From: Sciurus carolinensis
Lineage: Eukaryota > Chordata > Mammalia > Rodentia > Sciuridae
DNA: 64,000 nt
Assembly: GCF_902686445.1 (NCBI RefSeq)
Contig: NC_062219.1
Location: forward strand, 49,131,056 to 49,195,055
Reading direction: 5' to 3'
Below are positions 35,872 through 46,925 of this stretch, piece by piece (the stretch's first letter is position 1; each line of letters starts with the position of its first letter). Made by a program: the position numbers and the translations under genes. The notes below the pieces were generated by a model. That model ran no database searches. It worked only from the letters and a program-made list of their open reading frames with translations, and was not told where the DNA came from.

Positions 35872-36619
35872 GTCATGGTCATCTCTAAGTACCTGTGCTT
35901 CCTAAACAATCCTAGGAATAGGTGACTGTGCACTATGGAGTCTGTGGGAGTGGTGCTACCTGTTTTCTGTACTTATGAGCTCTGCCTACTGTGCATGGGT
36001 CTTCTCACTTACTCCAAGCCAGCCTTTTATGGCCACTGCTAATGAACAAGGGTCTAACCAACCAGATGCTGCTGCTTAAGCTGCCATCACTTCTCATCTC
36101 TACTGCTCTTGTTGTTCCCTCTTTTTTTTTTAATGTTTTATCTTTTGGGGTGCTACCTCCATCTTTCTCGGAATTTTCTTGAAAAGACTTTAGTATTTCT
36201 CTTTGGAGAAATCCTTCTCTTCTGAACCTTTCTATAACCCATGTACAGAAAAAGTATTAATATCCTGTATACAGATGTATCTACTAAAGTATATACCACC
36301 CTATATTTGTAAGTATATTTTGATTTTATATAATTTGGTTTATAAATTATATTAGTGATATAATTAGTTGTACCATTTATATGTGTTATTATATATAATG
36401 TTTTGTTTTAATATTCAATATACTTATATGTCATTACTTACTAATATATGTTAACATGCATGCTTTATATAGGTGTATATCTATATACATACAAACACCC
36501 ATACATACATGCATATTGATATTGTAGTTTTTCACTTGATTATGAATTCTTTAAGGAAAAGACTAACTTTTATTCAGTATGTAGTCTCCTGCTGGTCAAT
36601 CAAGAACTATTTGTAGTTT

Positions 36620-36711
36620 GGGGCTCAGGGGAATAGTTCACGATAGAGTGCTTGCCTACCATGTGTGTGGCCCTAGGTTTGATCTGCAGCACTGCATATA
36701 AAAAGAAAAAG
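36620..36711 (+). mobile_element. ID-like tRNA-derived SINE, diverged
   Basis: 'ggggctcaggggaatagttc' (A-box region), 'gagtgcttgcctaccatgtg', 'cctaggtttgatctgcagca' (B-box region) and a short A-rich tail. A TG-rich simple repeat follows at once. Confidence 0.75.
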
Positions 36712-36718
36712 ATATAAG

Positions 36719-36750
36719 TATGTGTGTGTGTATATGTATGTGTGTGTGTG
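36719..36750 (+). repeat. (TG)n microsatellite, interrupted
   Basis: Two TG runs are separated by tatatgta. They directly follow the tail of the ID-like SINE. Confidence 0.9.
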
Positions 36751-36942
36751 GATTTGAAGCATGAATGGGTGAGGGCATTAGACTGTTTCTTCTCTTCTTA
36801 ACCTCAAATCATATGCTCACAGTGAAGCAGGTGTCATGTTTAGACTTGTACTTGTACTTGGTGTGTGTGTTTAGTTGCTACTTCCTGCCAAACAGTTACT
36901 TCATTCCAAAGATATTTATTTTTTGCTTTAAAAATTATTATC

Positions 36943-37040
36943 GGGCTGGGGAGATAGCTCAGTTAGTAGCGTGCTTGCCTTGCAAGCGCAAGGCCCTGGG
37001 TTTGATCCCCAGCACCACAAAAAAAAAAAAAAAAAAAAAA
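36943..37040 (+). mobile_element. ID element (BC1-like tRNA-derived SINE), well preserved
   Basis: The body 'gggctggggagatagctcag', 'cgtgcttgccttgcaagcgc' and 'gccctgggtttgatccccag' is close to the rodent ID consensus, with intact A-box and B-box positions for RNA polymerase III. An A-run of about 20 follows. The flank 'aaattattatc' (36932-36942) recurs at the end of the A-run through 37048, giving a target duplication of at least 8 bp beyond the A-run. One of the youngest insertions here. Confidence 0.95.
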
Positions 37041-37048
37041 TTATTATC

Positions 37049-38764
37049 TATAATTGAAAGACTAGGAGTGGTTTAGAGAAACCCCAGATATTACTCTAAG
37101 AAGAAAGTGTAGAAAGATTGAATAAACTAACATATGAAGTTTAAAACAGCTTTCGCCATAACAGTACCATGTACCATCCTTACAGGTATGTAACCACTTT
37201 GAAGTAGTCATGGTAAAAGGTGACCAATACATGAAAACAGTATGGATTTTTTACAACAGCGCCTCTTCCCCTTTTTTTGAAAGAAAAAGAAGTTATTAAG
37301 AAATCTAAAGTGCTTACTGGAAGAAAATTATTTATCAAAAATTAAAATGATTTCAGATATTTGGTTTCGTTGAGCTTAGAGTTTTTTGTTTTCTTGTTTA
37401 CTAGGGGTTGAGACTGACAGTTGGGTAAGGCAATCCTACCAAGTTTACACTTTGTAGGAGAATTAATGGTCATGCCAATAGAATACTTCTTCTAAGGGAT
37501 TTAGTTCAGCAATAAGAGTCTGAGCTTAGGCAGCTCCAGGAGAGTCTTTTCAAGAGCCACATCTTGATCAGTCTTAAAGGACAATGGAACCACCAAATGA
37601 AGTAATAGAGAAATGTCTACCTACAGAAATTTTCCCCAAGTATTTTGTACCTTTCAAATTTATACCAAATTCTGAAGGAGAGATCTCAGACAGACAGAAC
37701 CTTTGGATTGGCATGCATGAGGATGAATCTCCAATGATATGTTCCTTGAGAAGCCATGTTGGTTCCCAGAAATTAGAAGATTCTAGAGTCAGTGTACTTT
37801 ATTTGCTAATTGCTAAATAATTAATCATTGATGTTATCATATATAATTAGATAATTTTAAATTTTTATGTAATATACACCCCATGGTTATCTGTGGCGCC
37901 ATATCAGATTTGTTTTCTTACTTTGGTCATCCACTCAACAGGATCAGTAGCAAAAACAATTTCTCCATGTTCAGGAAAAGCTATTGTCCTGCATATTCTT
38001 AAAATGGTACTCTTGCTTAAGATAACAGAATCTCTTATGCTGTGATAATGGTAGTAAATATCAGTATCTATTAAATTTAGCAAAATAAAAATATACCTTA
38101 CATGCCTAGAAGTATTTGAAGTATCTCTTGTACTCAGTAAGAACAGTTTTATAATTTGAAAGAAATAAGTATTATTATAGTATCACATATCTGAAAAACA
38201 AAAGATGCTGCTTTCACATGTGAAATATTGTATTTGTTGGTAGTTTATGGAGTGTGTAGAAAAACCAGAAGTTACTGATGTAAGTAAGACCTAATAACCT
38301 TACTGACAGATAAATTCTGTGCAACTCTAACAGAATGTTCAAATAAGTTATTTTTGAATAAAGGTGTTTATGTCCAACACAATTCAATGCCTCAGGCTGT
38401 GAGCTCCTATAACATGACTTGAAGGATATCTAGTTTTTGCTAAAACAAAAGTAAGAGATAAATTGTATCAAGAGAAACCCTAGTTTATGTGCTTTGCCAT
38501 GGCTTGCTCATAGAGGTCTTTTTATAAAATACAATGCCTGAGGGTACAGGCAAGGTGCAGCTTCAAGTATTTCTCTGTTCAATTTCAAGCAAATAAATGA
38601 AAATGAAATAAAATGGCAGTAATATAGTCTTGCAAGCATAAGGAAGCTTGATCCTTTTTCGGTTAGCCTCTTTAACTTTTTCCAACTGCATTGAGTGTTT
38701 CTCCTTTATTATTTATTGATCTAGAAGTAGAACTTTGCACATATCTACTAGTTCTAAAAAATTA
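37049..38764. other. Non-coding stretch with no recognised gene
   Basis: No gene or repeat family is recognised. A 78-codon plus-strand frame (37584-37820) has no recognisable domain. The sequence is AT-rich and otherwise featureless by eye. Confidence 0.5.
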
Positions 38765-39395
38765 AATTTCCCCCACATACCATAGTGATACAAGCACAGC
38801 ACAATTCCCAATAGCCAAGTTAGGGAACCAGGCCAGGTGCCTGTCAACAGATGAATGGATAAAGAAAATGTGGTATATATGGGCCATAGAGTTTTACTCA
38901 GCAATAAAGAAGAATGAAATTATGGTATTTGCTGGCAAATGAATGAAACAGAAGGAATCATGCTAAATGAAATAAGCCACTCAGAAAATGAAAGGTCAAT
39001 TTTTTCCTTTCATACGTGGAAACTAGAGCAAAATAAGGGGGAAAAGTGGGTTATCCTATGAAAATAAAAGGGAGATCAGAGGAGCAGGAAGAGGGGAAAG
39101 AAGGAGGAATGAGAAAAGGGAGGAACCATAGAATGATATTTTAAATTATGCTATGTACATATGTGAATATACCACAGTGAATTCTACCTTTATGTATCTT
39201 GAAGCACCAATTAAAAAAATAATAACTAGAACGAAAACCTGCAGAGGAAGAGGAGCAGGGGAGGGAGGAGAATAGAGAAAGAGGAAGTATTGGAGACTGA
39301 AATCAAGCAAATTATATCCTATGAATGCATGATTATGTCAAAATGATCTCACTATTATGTATAACTTTAAGACACTAATAAAAAATTTAAAAATT
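38765..39395 (+). mobile_element. 5'-truncated sciurid-type L1: ORF2 C-terminal region and modular 3' UTR
   Basis: It opens with the ORF2 C-terminal region ('ccaatagccaagttagggaa', 'gaatggataaagaaaatgtg', 'caataaagaagaatgaaatt', 'tcatgctaaatgaaataagc') carrying frameshifts. The 3' UTR then has a purine tract (about 39060-39125) and the 'aattatgctatgtacatatg' module. A second purine tract (about 39245-39290) and the 'caaattatatcctatgaatg' module follow, with an A-rich end near 39390. Confidence 0.88.
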
Positions 39396-39429
39396 ATATC
39401 CCCAAATCATATCCAACTGGTATGGCCTG

Positions 39430-39680
39430 GATTCCTAAAGCATGATTTTTCATGATCGCTTCCAAAGCTCACCTCCCTGAAGAGATCTTCGTGACTATGC
39501 CATACTCTTATTTCCTACCCTCTTTCTCTGCTTTATCTTTCTCTGAAGCATTTATAGCTGTTTAATGTACTCTGATGCTGATTTGCTTTATGGATTATAA
39601 ACCCCATGAGGGCAGGGCTTTGTTTATGTTCTGTTTACTGATGAATCATCAGAGGCTTAAACAGTAACTGATAATAAGTC
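39430..39680 (+). mobile_element. L2 3'-end relic
   Basis: 'ctcacctccctgaagagatc', 'cagtttaatgtactctgatg'-like spacing, and above all 'aaaccccatgagggcagggc' then 'tttatgttctgtttactga' follow the L2 3' consensus in order. It is old and non-coding. Confidence 0.75.
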
Positions 39681-40412
39681 ACTAACCTTAGACAGGATCC
39701 TCAGACCTAGGATTCACCAGATGAGCCAGAGAGGGGAGAAGGGCTGGAAGAGCAATTGGGGTTGGACACATGAGCTCCACACAGACATCCTTCCTGATCC
39801 TGACTCTGGGTGGGTGATGGACCTGGCTTTCAAAACGGACTTTATCTTTAAATACCATTCCTCTGTCTCTTCTTTAAGCCCCAGTGTGCTCCTTCACAAG
39901 CTCCCTAGTGCTTTTCTCTGCACCATTTCCTTACGGAATTCTCACACATTTACATAAGATAGAAAGATAAGTAAAGAAAGTCTCCTCCTAAAAATATAAT
40001 ATATCCCATTGACCTCACTTGACCCAGAATGATCAACTTTTCCAGTTTGCTCAAGATTTCTATCAATTTTAACCCCAAAGTTAAAGTTTTATCAATTTTA
40101 ACCCGCATCTGGGGAAAAGTTTCGGTCCCAAGCCAGTTGAGAGCTGGTCACCCTAACAGTATCTCAGCATATGAGCGAAGTTTCCCTGCCTGGAAACATG
40201 TCTCTGGATGTAGATCTCTTAAATTGTTTTAGCTCCTCCTGTCCTTCTACTCCTGCTCTTTTAAAACCACAGAGCTTTGCACAGTAGCCATCATGGCAGT
40301 CACTCTGCTAGTAAGGAAGTACAGAGTAAGGACAAAAAACAAACCAGATATCAGTACAGAGCCAGAAACCCTGGAAATCAGAAGCTTTTGCTTTGAATAG
40401 CTATCGTGAATA
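39681..40412. other. Non-coding stretch with a short direct repeat
   Basis: No gene is recognised. TATCAATTTTAACCC occurs at 40061-40075 and again at 40090-40104, 29 bases apart, which suggests a small tandem duplication. Frames at 39721-39957 and 40029-40232 lack recognisable domains. Confidence 0.5.
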
Positions 40413-40417
40413 TTCAC

Positions 40418-40982
40418 TGTTATAGTTTGGATCTGGAATGTTCCCCAAAAGCTCATATATTAAAGGTTTGCTCCCAATTGCATCAATATTCAGAAGTTAG
40501 ATTTTCAGTATCATGAGGTCTCTAGTCTCATCAGTGGATTAATCCATTGGATATATTAATAGTTTGGATGGATTTTGGAAGGTGATGGAAATCATAAGAG
40601 GTGGAACCAAGTTGGAGGAAGTAGGTCACTAGAGGCCTGCCCTTGGGGACTATATCTTATCTTTATCCCCCCTTTTTTTTCTTTCTCTTTCTCATCCTCT
40701 TTCTCTTTCTATTTATTTCTCTTTCTCTCTCTCCCTCCACTCCCCCTCTTTCCCTGAGGCCATGAGCAGCTTGACTTTCCTTTGTCATGTCCTTTCACCA
40801 TGATGCTTCTGCTTTGAGGCAAGTCATATATCCACTAAATCTTCTAAAACTATGTACCATCATGCTTCCACCATGAGGCTAGTCAACCATCAACTAAAAC
40901 CATGATATAAAATAAACCTTTCTGCCTTTGAGTTGTTATGATTGGGTGTTTTGTTCAGAGTGATGAAAAAATGACTATCACA
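40418..40982 (+). mobile_element. Solo LTR, MaLR/ERVL-like, with exact 5-bp target duplication
   Basis: The LTR starts TGTTATAGTTTGGATCTGGA and ends GACTATCACA. TTCAC lies directly outside both ends (40413-40417 and 40983-40987), the duplication length of ERVL/MaLR elements. The inside includes a pyrimidine tract of ttctct and ctttc units (about 40668-40755) that has enlarged the LTR to 565 bases, and an aataaa polyadenylation signal near 40912. No internal retroviral sequence remains. Confidence 0.9.
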
Positions 40983-40987
40983 TTCAC

Positions 40988-42119
40988 CTAGGATGATTCA
41001 CCCAAACTTCCAGTGAAACTCAAACTAAAAGATAATGAACCTCTGAAAAAAAATCGATGTAGACTTAAATATCATGTTACAATCAATAAGCAAATTTTTC
41101 TCAATATATACCCTAATCTGTAAGAAGCTGTTTGCACTTATGCAAAGAACAATTTAATACTAGATATTTGAAGGCCACAGCATAGTTTGTGTTTTAGTTT
41201 GAATCACGGATAAGTAAATATTCATTAAGACCATATCATGACTGCTCAAGAAGACAATATCAGCTGTGTCACCAACCAGAGGCGATTCATTCCAAATAGA
41301 GATAAGCTCCAAGTATCCCCAACTCTACTCTCCTGCATTCATCTTGCATCTATATCATAAAAGAGGAGTAATTTAGAATTTATTACTTCTGGTTCAACCC
41401 TAGATCCACTCTATATTGATATGAGAACTTACTAATCATAAAACATTCCTAAGGTAATAATCAGTAAGAAACAATAAGAACTAACCCGCACACTTCACGT
41501 GGCTATTATTAGATCAATGAGATAATGACCTTAGAAGGTTTTCTCATACTTTTATATGTTATGTGGACCAGTTGGTAACATCTGTTCTTCATATCACATT
41601 CAAGGATGAGACCTTAAGAAATTGATAGAAGAACTGAATGATAACCACCAAAGATGTAAGAGAGACAGGCAGCTTGAGTTGGGAGCCTTATATATTGTTA
41701 GCAAAGCATAAACTATGTCACAATAAAACTGAATAACTGAATAGAGTGGTTACAGGCACTCAAAGTACCTGACAGTGGCCATGCAGAAATCTGTAAAGAA
41801 GACAATAGGTTAAATGATGTGTTCAAAGTCATACAAAAGTTTCCCTTACATTTTTTTCCTACCTAATTTCAGTAAAAATGGAAAGATCTTGCAAAGTAGA
41901 AGAATCAGCCCTAAACCCGAGTTTAAGAAAACTCAATCCTGGGTTCTTTGCCTTGAATTATAATAGAAAAAAATACTGTTCTGGGAGCTCAGAGGTCTGC
42001 AAGCAACAGTCTGCTTGTCCTTGGGGAAAATCACACAATCTTTCTGCAACAATTTCCTCATCTATAGAATGATAAGATATGTGTTAGTTTGTGTTTTTCA
42101 AACTATTAGGTAAAATAGA
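40988..42119. other. Non-coding stretch with a probable MIR relic
   Basis: No gene is recognised. 'ccttggggaaaatcacacaa' to 'caatttcctcatctatagaa' (about 42018-42068) resembles the plus-strand MIR core. The rest is unassigned. Confidence 0.5.
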
Positions 42120-42752
42120 ATTAATAAGAAGTAAAAGACCAGTCCACCACATGAGGAGCTTAGAAGTTTCCATTTCCTCCTAAAACCTAACAATAACTAA
42201 AAAACTGAACAAACTGAAAAATGAATAATTCTTTGATCCATCAGAAAAGTAAAGTCACATGGAAAACCATTGTTATCAATTCTGAAAAAGACTGAGAGAT
42301 TCACAACTTGCTGGAGGAGAGAACCCCCAAGAAGAAGTCTCTATATGAATCAATGTAAAGGTAGGAAAATCTGAACTAGAAATGACAAATTGTTGGAGGC
42401 TCAGTGTGAACAACCCTGAGAGGTAAAATCTCCAAGGAAAGCTGGTTGTAGGGTGATGCTCGTAGCTTTGTGATTTTAACTTACAGAAACTGTATCAGGT
42501 TCCCTCAGTAAAATATATAAGAAAAATTCCCCTATCTTTTCAGCAGGAAGAAGAAAAAAGTATTTTGTTCTTAATAAAGCCTTCAGGAGAAATTATTCTA
42601 CCAGATCATAACCTTGTGTTATATCATAGCCTCGCTGACCTAGGGGAAAGGGAAGTTTTCAACTCCAGCTAGCAGTAGTCTTCCTCAGGGAGAAGGGAAA
42701 TGCCCAGCTCAGGCTCCAGTCCCCTGAAGCATTCCACATAAGGAAAGGGGTC

Positions 42753-42789
42753 CCTTCGATAGCTCAGCTGGTAGAGCGTAGGACTGTAG
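42753..42789 (+). pseudogene. Retroposed 5' exon (5' half) of tRNA-Tyr(GTA), tailless
   Basis: These 37 bases match the mammalian tRNA-Tyr 5' half with one difference near its 3' side (t for g at 42779): acceptor strand CCTTCGA, TA, D-arm GCTCAGCTGGTAGAGC, then anticodon-stem strand and CTGTAG. The copy stops exactly where eukaryotic tRNA-Tyr genes have their intron (after position 37). The anticodon arm, T-arm (no B-box) and 3' acceptor strand are absent, so it is not a working tRNA gene. Flanking copies ATTCCACATAAGGAAAG (42731-42747) and TTTCCACATGAGGAAAG (42794-42810) agree at 15 of 17 bases, the mark of L1-type target-primed insertion. There is no A-tail. Confidence 0.88.
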
Positions 42790-43439
42790 TCAATTTCCAC
42801 ATGAGGAAAGAGAAGCCTGCAGGCATACTGACCCACCTAAGGGGAGAAGAAGATAGTAGCACTGGAGAAGTTCAGGTTCCAGAGACAAAGGCTCACCAAA
42901 AGACTGGGACCTAACAAAGGACTATGGAAAGCTTGCCCCATCCCCACCCACTCACCTTTATGTTACTAAAGGGCTGTTTAAACCAGGGCTTTTCACCCAG
43001 TACCTCCTGTCTATCTTTCAATAAATAAATACAATATATATGAAAAGGTAAAAAGTAAAGTTAAGAGATTAAAAAGCATCTTAACCAGTATCAGATCTGG
43101 TAGGAATATTGGAATTACCAGATCAAGGATTTTTAGAAATTCTATTATTGACATGCTTAGGGTTTTAATAGAAAATGTAGACAAAATGGAGGAACAGATG
43201 AGTAATGTAAACAGAAAGGCAGAAATTCTAAGAAATAATCAAAACTAAATGCTGAAAATAAGAAATGTTCTAACATGAATGAAGAATACCATTGATGGGC
43301 TCAGAAATGAACTGGACAAACCTGAAGAAAGAATCCCTGTGCTTGAAATATGACAATAGAAAATTCCAAAGCAGAAGAGCAAAGAGGAACAAATATTGTA
43401 AAAACCACAGCAGAAAATGCAAGAATTGTGGAAAAGCTA

Positions 43440-43700
43440 CAATAGACATAAATTAGACATAGGGGAATGAAGAGAAGGGAGGGGGATAGGAATAGAAAAG
43501 ACAGTGAAATGAATTTGCTGCAACTTTTCTGTGTACATATATGAATATGCCACAGTGAATGTTCACATCATGTACAACCACAAGATTGAGATCCTAATCA
43601 GAATAAGACATACTTCATGTTTGTATAAATATGTCAAAATAAACTCTACTGTCTGCATACCTAAAAAGAAGAAATAAAATTTTAAAAATAAATACACTTA
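43440..43700 (+). mobile_element. L1 3' UTR fragment inserted in the L1M ORF1 region
   Basis: A purine tract ('gaatgaagagaagggagggg', about 43465) is followed by 'gtgtacatatatgaatatgc', 'cacagtgaatgttcacatca' and 'gtcaaaataaactctactgt', ending A-rich at about 43670-43700. The L1M ORF1 sequence stops before and resumes after it, so it is a later insertion of a truncated sciurid-type L1. Confidence 0.75.
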
Positions 43701-44605
43701 AGTATAAGAAAAAGAAGAAGGAAAAAAGAAAGAAAGGATTTGAAGCAATATTTGAAACATTAATGACTGAGAATTCTCCCCAAATTAGCCTCAGGCTCAT
43801 TACCATAGAAGTTGTAACTTCAAGAAGGAAAAAAAAGCACAAGCAAAACAAAACCACCCCTGCAAGTATCTATTCAAACTTTAGGAAACCAAGATAAAGA
43901 AAAAATTCTTGAGGGAAATCAGAGGGAAAAACACCTTCTCTAAGAAGAAGCACAGATGAGAATTATATCAGAAATCTCAGAAAATATGCAAGCCAGAAGA
44001 GAGAGTAGTAAAATATTTAAAGTTATGGGATTTTAAAAGGTACTAAACTGGAATTCTATACTCTGCAAAACAGGACTTCAAAAGTGAAGGAGAAATAGAC
44101 TTTCAGAATGAACACTAAGGGAATTTGTTGCCAGTAGACGCTGTTTGCAGGAAACGTTAAAAGTTCTTCAGAAGTACAATGATACAGGGCAGAATCTTGG
44201 AGGTACATGAAGAAAGGAAGAGCACTAGAGAACAAGTAAGTGAAGGTAAAATACAAACTTTTTTCTCATTCTCAGTTGAGCTATCTAAAAATTGTTTGTT
44301 CAAAGTAATAATAGTGAAAAATGTATTTGCTTATGTATGCCTATCTATGAAGATATCACTATGTATGCCTGTATACAATTGAAATGAATAATAGAAATGA
44401 TACCAGGGACCTAAAATTAGAAATATGTTGTTATTTTAAAGTAAAAGAATATAGTATTATTTGAAAACAAATTTGGATTTGCTGTAAATGTATATTACAA
44501 ATTCTACAATATCCACTATAAAATATTAAAAATAAAGGTACAACTGATATGATAAGAAATGAAAGAAAATGAAATTATATAAAGTGCTCATTTAAAACTG
44601 CCAAG

Positions 44606-44807
44606 GAAGCTGAGTACAGTGGTGCACGCCTGTAATTCCAGCGACTTCGGAGGCTGAGGCAGGAAGATGGTGAGTTCAAAGCCAGCCTCAGCAATTTAGC
44701 AAGGCCCTAAGCAACTTAGTAAGACCCTGTCTCTAAATAAAAAATATAAAAATGTGCTGGGGATGTGTCTCAGTGGTTAAGTATCCCTGGATTCAATTCC
44801 TGGTGCC
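44606..44807 (+). mobile_element. Composite B1-like/ID-like SINE
   Basis: It is full length: 'gtggtgcacgcctgtaattc', 'ggaggctgaggcaggaagat', 'gttcaaagccagcctcagca', then the tRNA-like tail 'gtgctggggatgtgtctcag' and 'attcaattcctggtgcc'. It shows the junction of the 7SL/B1-like head and the ID-like tail most clearly of all copies here. It has no A-tail and interrupts the L1M element. Confidence 0.95.
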
Positions 44808-44954
44808 GGGGAATTCGGGACTAGACAACAACTACAAAAGACTAGAAAAGTGTGGAAGTCAAAAACAGGAATAAACAACAAGGGCAAAAAACAGAAAATA
44901 ACAACGAATATAATACATATTAATTTATCAACATCAATTGTTACCTTAAATGTC

Positions 44955-45105
44955 TTTCCTACATACACATATGAACACACCACAGTAAATCTCACCATCA
45001 GGATAAGACTGGGGTTCTAATTAGAATAAGATCTACTCCATGCTTAAATCATTATATCAAAATGGACTCTACTATCATATATTACTAAAAATAACCAATA
45101 AAAAA
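44955..45105 (+). mobile_element. L1 3' UTR terminal fragment inserted in L1M
   Basis: 'cctacatacacatatgaaca', 'ccacagtaaatctcaccatc', 'gatctactccatgcttaaat', 'caaaatggactctactatca' and 'accaataaaaaa' parallel the last 150 bases of the fragment at 43440-43700. It is a second, shorter 3' end of the same L1 subfamily. Confidence 0.7.
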
Positions 45106-45555
45106 GGCAATTTATAGTATTGTTGGCTGTATTAGGAAAAAAGAATGATCAATGCTTCAACTATAGGAAAAAGAACAAATTAAACACAAAGTAAGCTGAA
45201 GTAAATTAATAAAAATGTTTAAAAAAATCAATGAAATTTAAAAACAGGAAATCTGAATATCAAAACTAAAAGCTGTCTCTTTGAGAAGATCAATAAAAAG
45301 GAATAAAACTCTAGTGAGGCTAAGAAAAAAATGAGAAAACGCAAGTTACTAATACAAATAATGAAAGAAGGACTATCACCACATATTCCCCCAGACATTC
45401 AAAACAAGGTGAAGGATAACTACAAACAACTGTATACCCATAAATTTGACAACCTAGATGAAATGCGCCTATTCCTTGAAAACCACAATTTGCTAAAATC
45501 CACACAAGAAGAAATTAACAATTTGAATAGATGTACATCTCTAGAAGGAATATTT

Positions 45556-45636
45556 CTTTTTTGCATTGCTGGGGGTCAAACCAAGTGTATCATGAATGCT
45601 AAACAAGCACTCTACCACTGAGTTATAACCACAGCT
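45556..45636 (-). mobile_element. ID-like SINE inserted in L1M ORF2
   Basis: The plus strand reads a short T-run, then 'gcattgctgggggtcaaacc' (B-box complement) and 'gcactctaccactgagttat' (A-box complement). L1M ORF2 coding sequence continues on both sides (left side encodes FLENHNLLKSTQEEINNLNR). Confidence 0.85.
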
Positions 45637-46925
45637 ATTAAAGAAGTTGAAACAGCAATTAATAACCTTCTGAAACAAAAAAGAACAGGCCTACATGGGT
45701 TTACTGGTACATTCTACCAAACATTTGGGGAATCAATTATATCAATTGTCACTAATTTATTACAGAAGATCGATGCACAGTGATTACCTTCTATCTCATG
45801 TTATGACAGTAGCCCTACCTTAATATCAAAATCAGACAAAAATATTACAAGAAGGAAATATTGCACACCAACATCTCTCATAGACATTAATGCAGACATC
45901 CTCAATAAAATACTAGCAAATTGAATCCAATAATGTATTAGAAGAATTATACGCCATGACCAAGTGGGTCTTATCCCAGGTATAGAAGACTGATTCCACG
46001 TATGAATATGGATTAAGGTCAGATCAACAGGGTAAGAAAGAAAATTTTACATGATCATAGCAATAAATACAGAAAAGGCATTTGGCAAAATCTACCACCC
46101 ATTTATGATAAGAGCTCTGAACAAACTAGGAACAAAGGGGAACTTTTTCAATTTGATAAAAATTGCCTACAAAAAGTCTATAGCTAATATCATACTGAGG
46201 TGGGAAATACTAAAAGCATTTCTTCTGAGGGCAAGAACAAGGTTAGGATACTTCCTCTCCCTGTTTCTTGTTAACCCATGGTACTGGAATGACTGAGTAA
46301 TACAATAAGAAAAGAGAGTGAAAAAAAAATTTACATAGATTGGGAAGAAAAAAATAAAAGTGTTTTGCATCTGACATTATCATCTATGTTGAAAATCTAA
46401 AAGAATGAACAACAACCCAAAACTCTCCTGAAACTAAGTGATTATAGCAAGATTGTAAGATTAAAGATAAAAGACAATCACTTTCATACATACCAGCAAT
46501 TAAAAATACATTACCATTTAAAATAGAACCTTCAAAATTGAAATATTTAGATAAAATCTAACAAAATATGTACAAATTCTATTAGAAGAAAACTATGAAA
46601 TTGATGAATGATATCAAAGAAGTACTAAATGAATGAAGAGGTAGAGAGGAAGAATCAATATTGTTAAGATGTCAGTTCTTCCCAGAATGATCTATATATT
46701 CAACCCAGTTCCAGTAAAAATCCCAGAGAGTTATTTTATGAATACTAACAAACTGATTCTAATGTGCATGTGAAGAGGAAATAGAGCCACCGCATTATTG
46801 AAGAAAGTCACAGGACTGCCACTACCTGAGGGCTGTACCTGTGCAGGGCTGGTGTGCAAGGGAAATCTGTACTCTTTGCTCAGTTTTTTTCTGAACCTAA
46901 AATTGTTCTAAAAATAAAGTTTATT

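Larger units (their letters stand above)
32564..36615. other. Non-coding stretch with microsatellites and no recognised gene
   Basis: No gene is recognised in about 4 kb. It contains the simple repeats listed separately at 34675, 34951 and 35834 and an A-run at about 35527-35545 without flanking duplications. Frames such as 32636-32938 (plus, 100 codons) and 33734-33952 (plus, 72 codons) have no recognisable domain. Confidence 0.5.
42120..46925 (+). mobile_element. Nearly full-length but dead L1M element carrying nested insertions
   Basis: The plus strand follows the L1M order: 5' UTR (about 42120-43050, e.g. 'aaactgtatcaggttccctc'), ORF1 coiled-coil region (about 43130-43440 and 43700-44000, e.g. 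'atggaggaacagatgagtaa'), the ORF1/ORF2 junction (about 44050-44580), and the ORF2 reverse transcriptase region (46051-46296 encodes AINTEKAFGKI and YKKSIANIIL, matching L1 RT blocks). The 3' UTR ends at 'aataaagtttattaatttg' (about 46915). Stops and frameshifts are everywhere. The ORF2 endonuclease part seems largely missing. It is interrupted by a tRNA-Tyr fragment, two L1 3' UTR pieces, a composite SINE and an ID-like SINE. Confidence 0.85.

Noticed and set aside
36765..37076. 103-codon plus-strand frame
   Set aside because: Its C-terminal third runs through an ID element and its A-tail, and the remainder has no recognisable domain.
42753..42789. A functional tRNA-Tyr gene
   Set aside because: Only the 5' half is present: no T-arm, no B-box and no 3' acceptor strand, and target duplications flank it. 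It is a retrocopy fragment.
46051..46296. 81-codon frame with reverse transcriptase-like residues
   Set aside because: It is a remnant of L1M ORF2, broken on both sides by stops; not a host gene.
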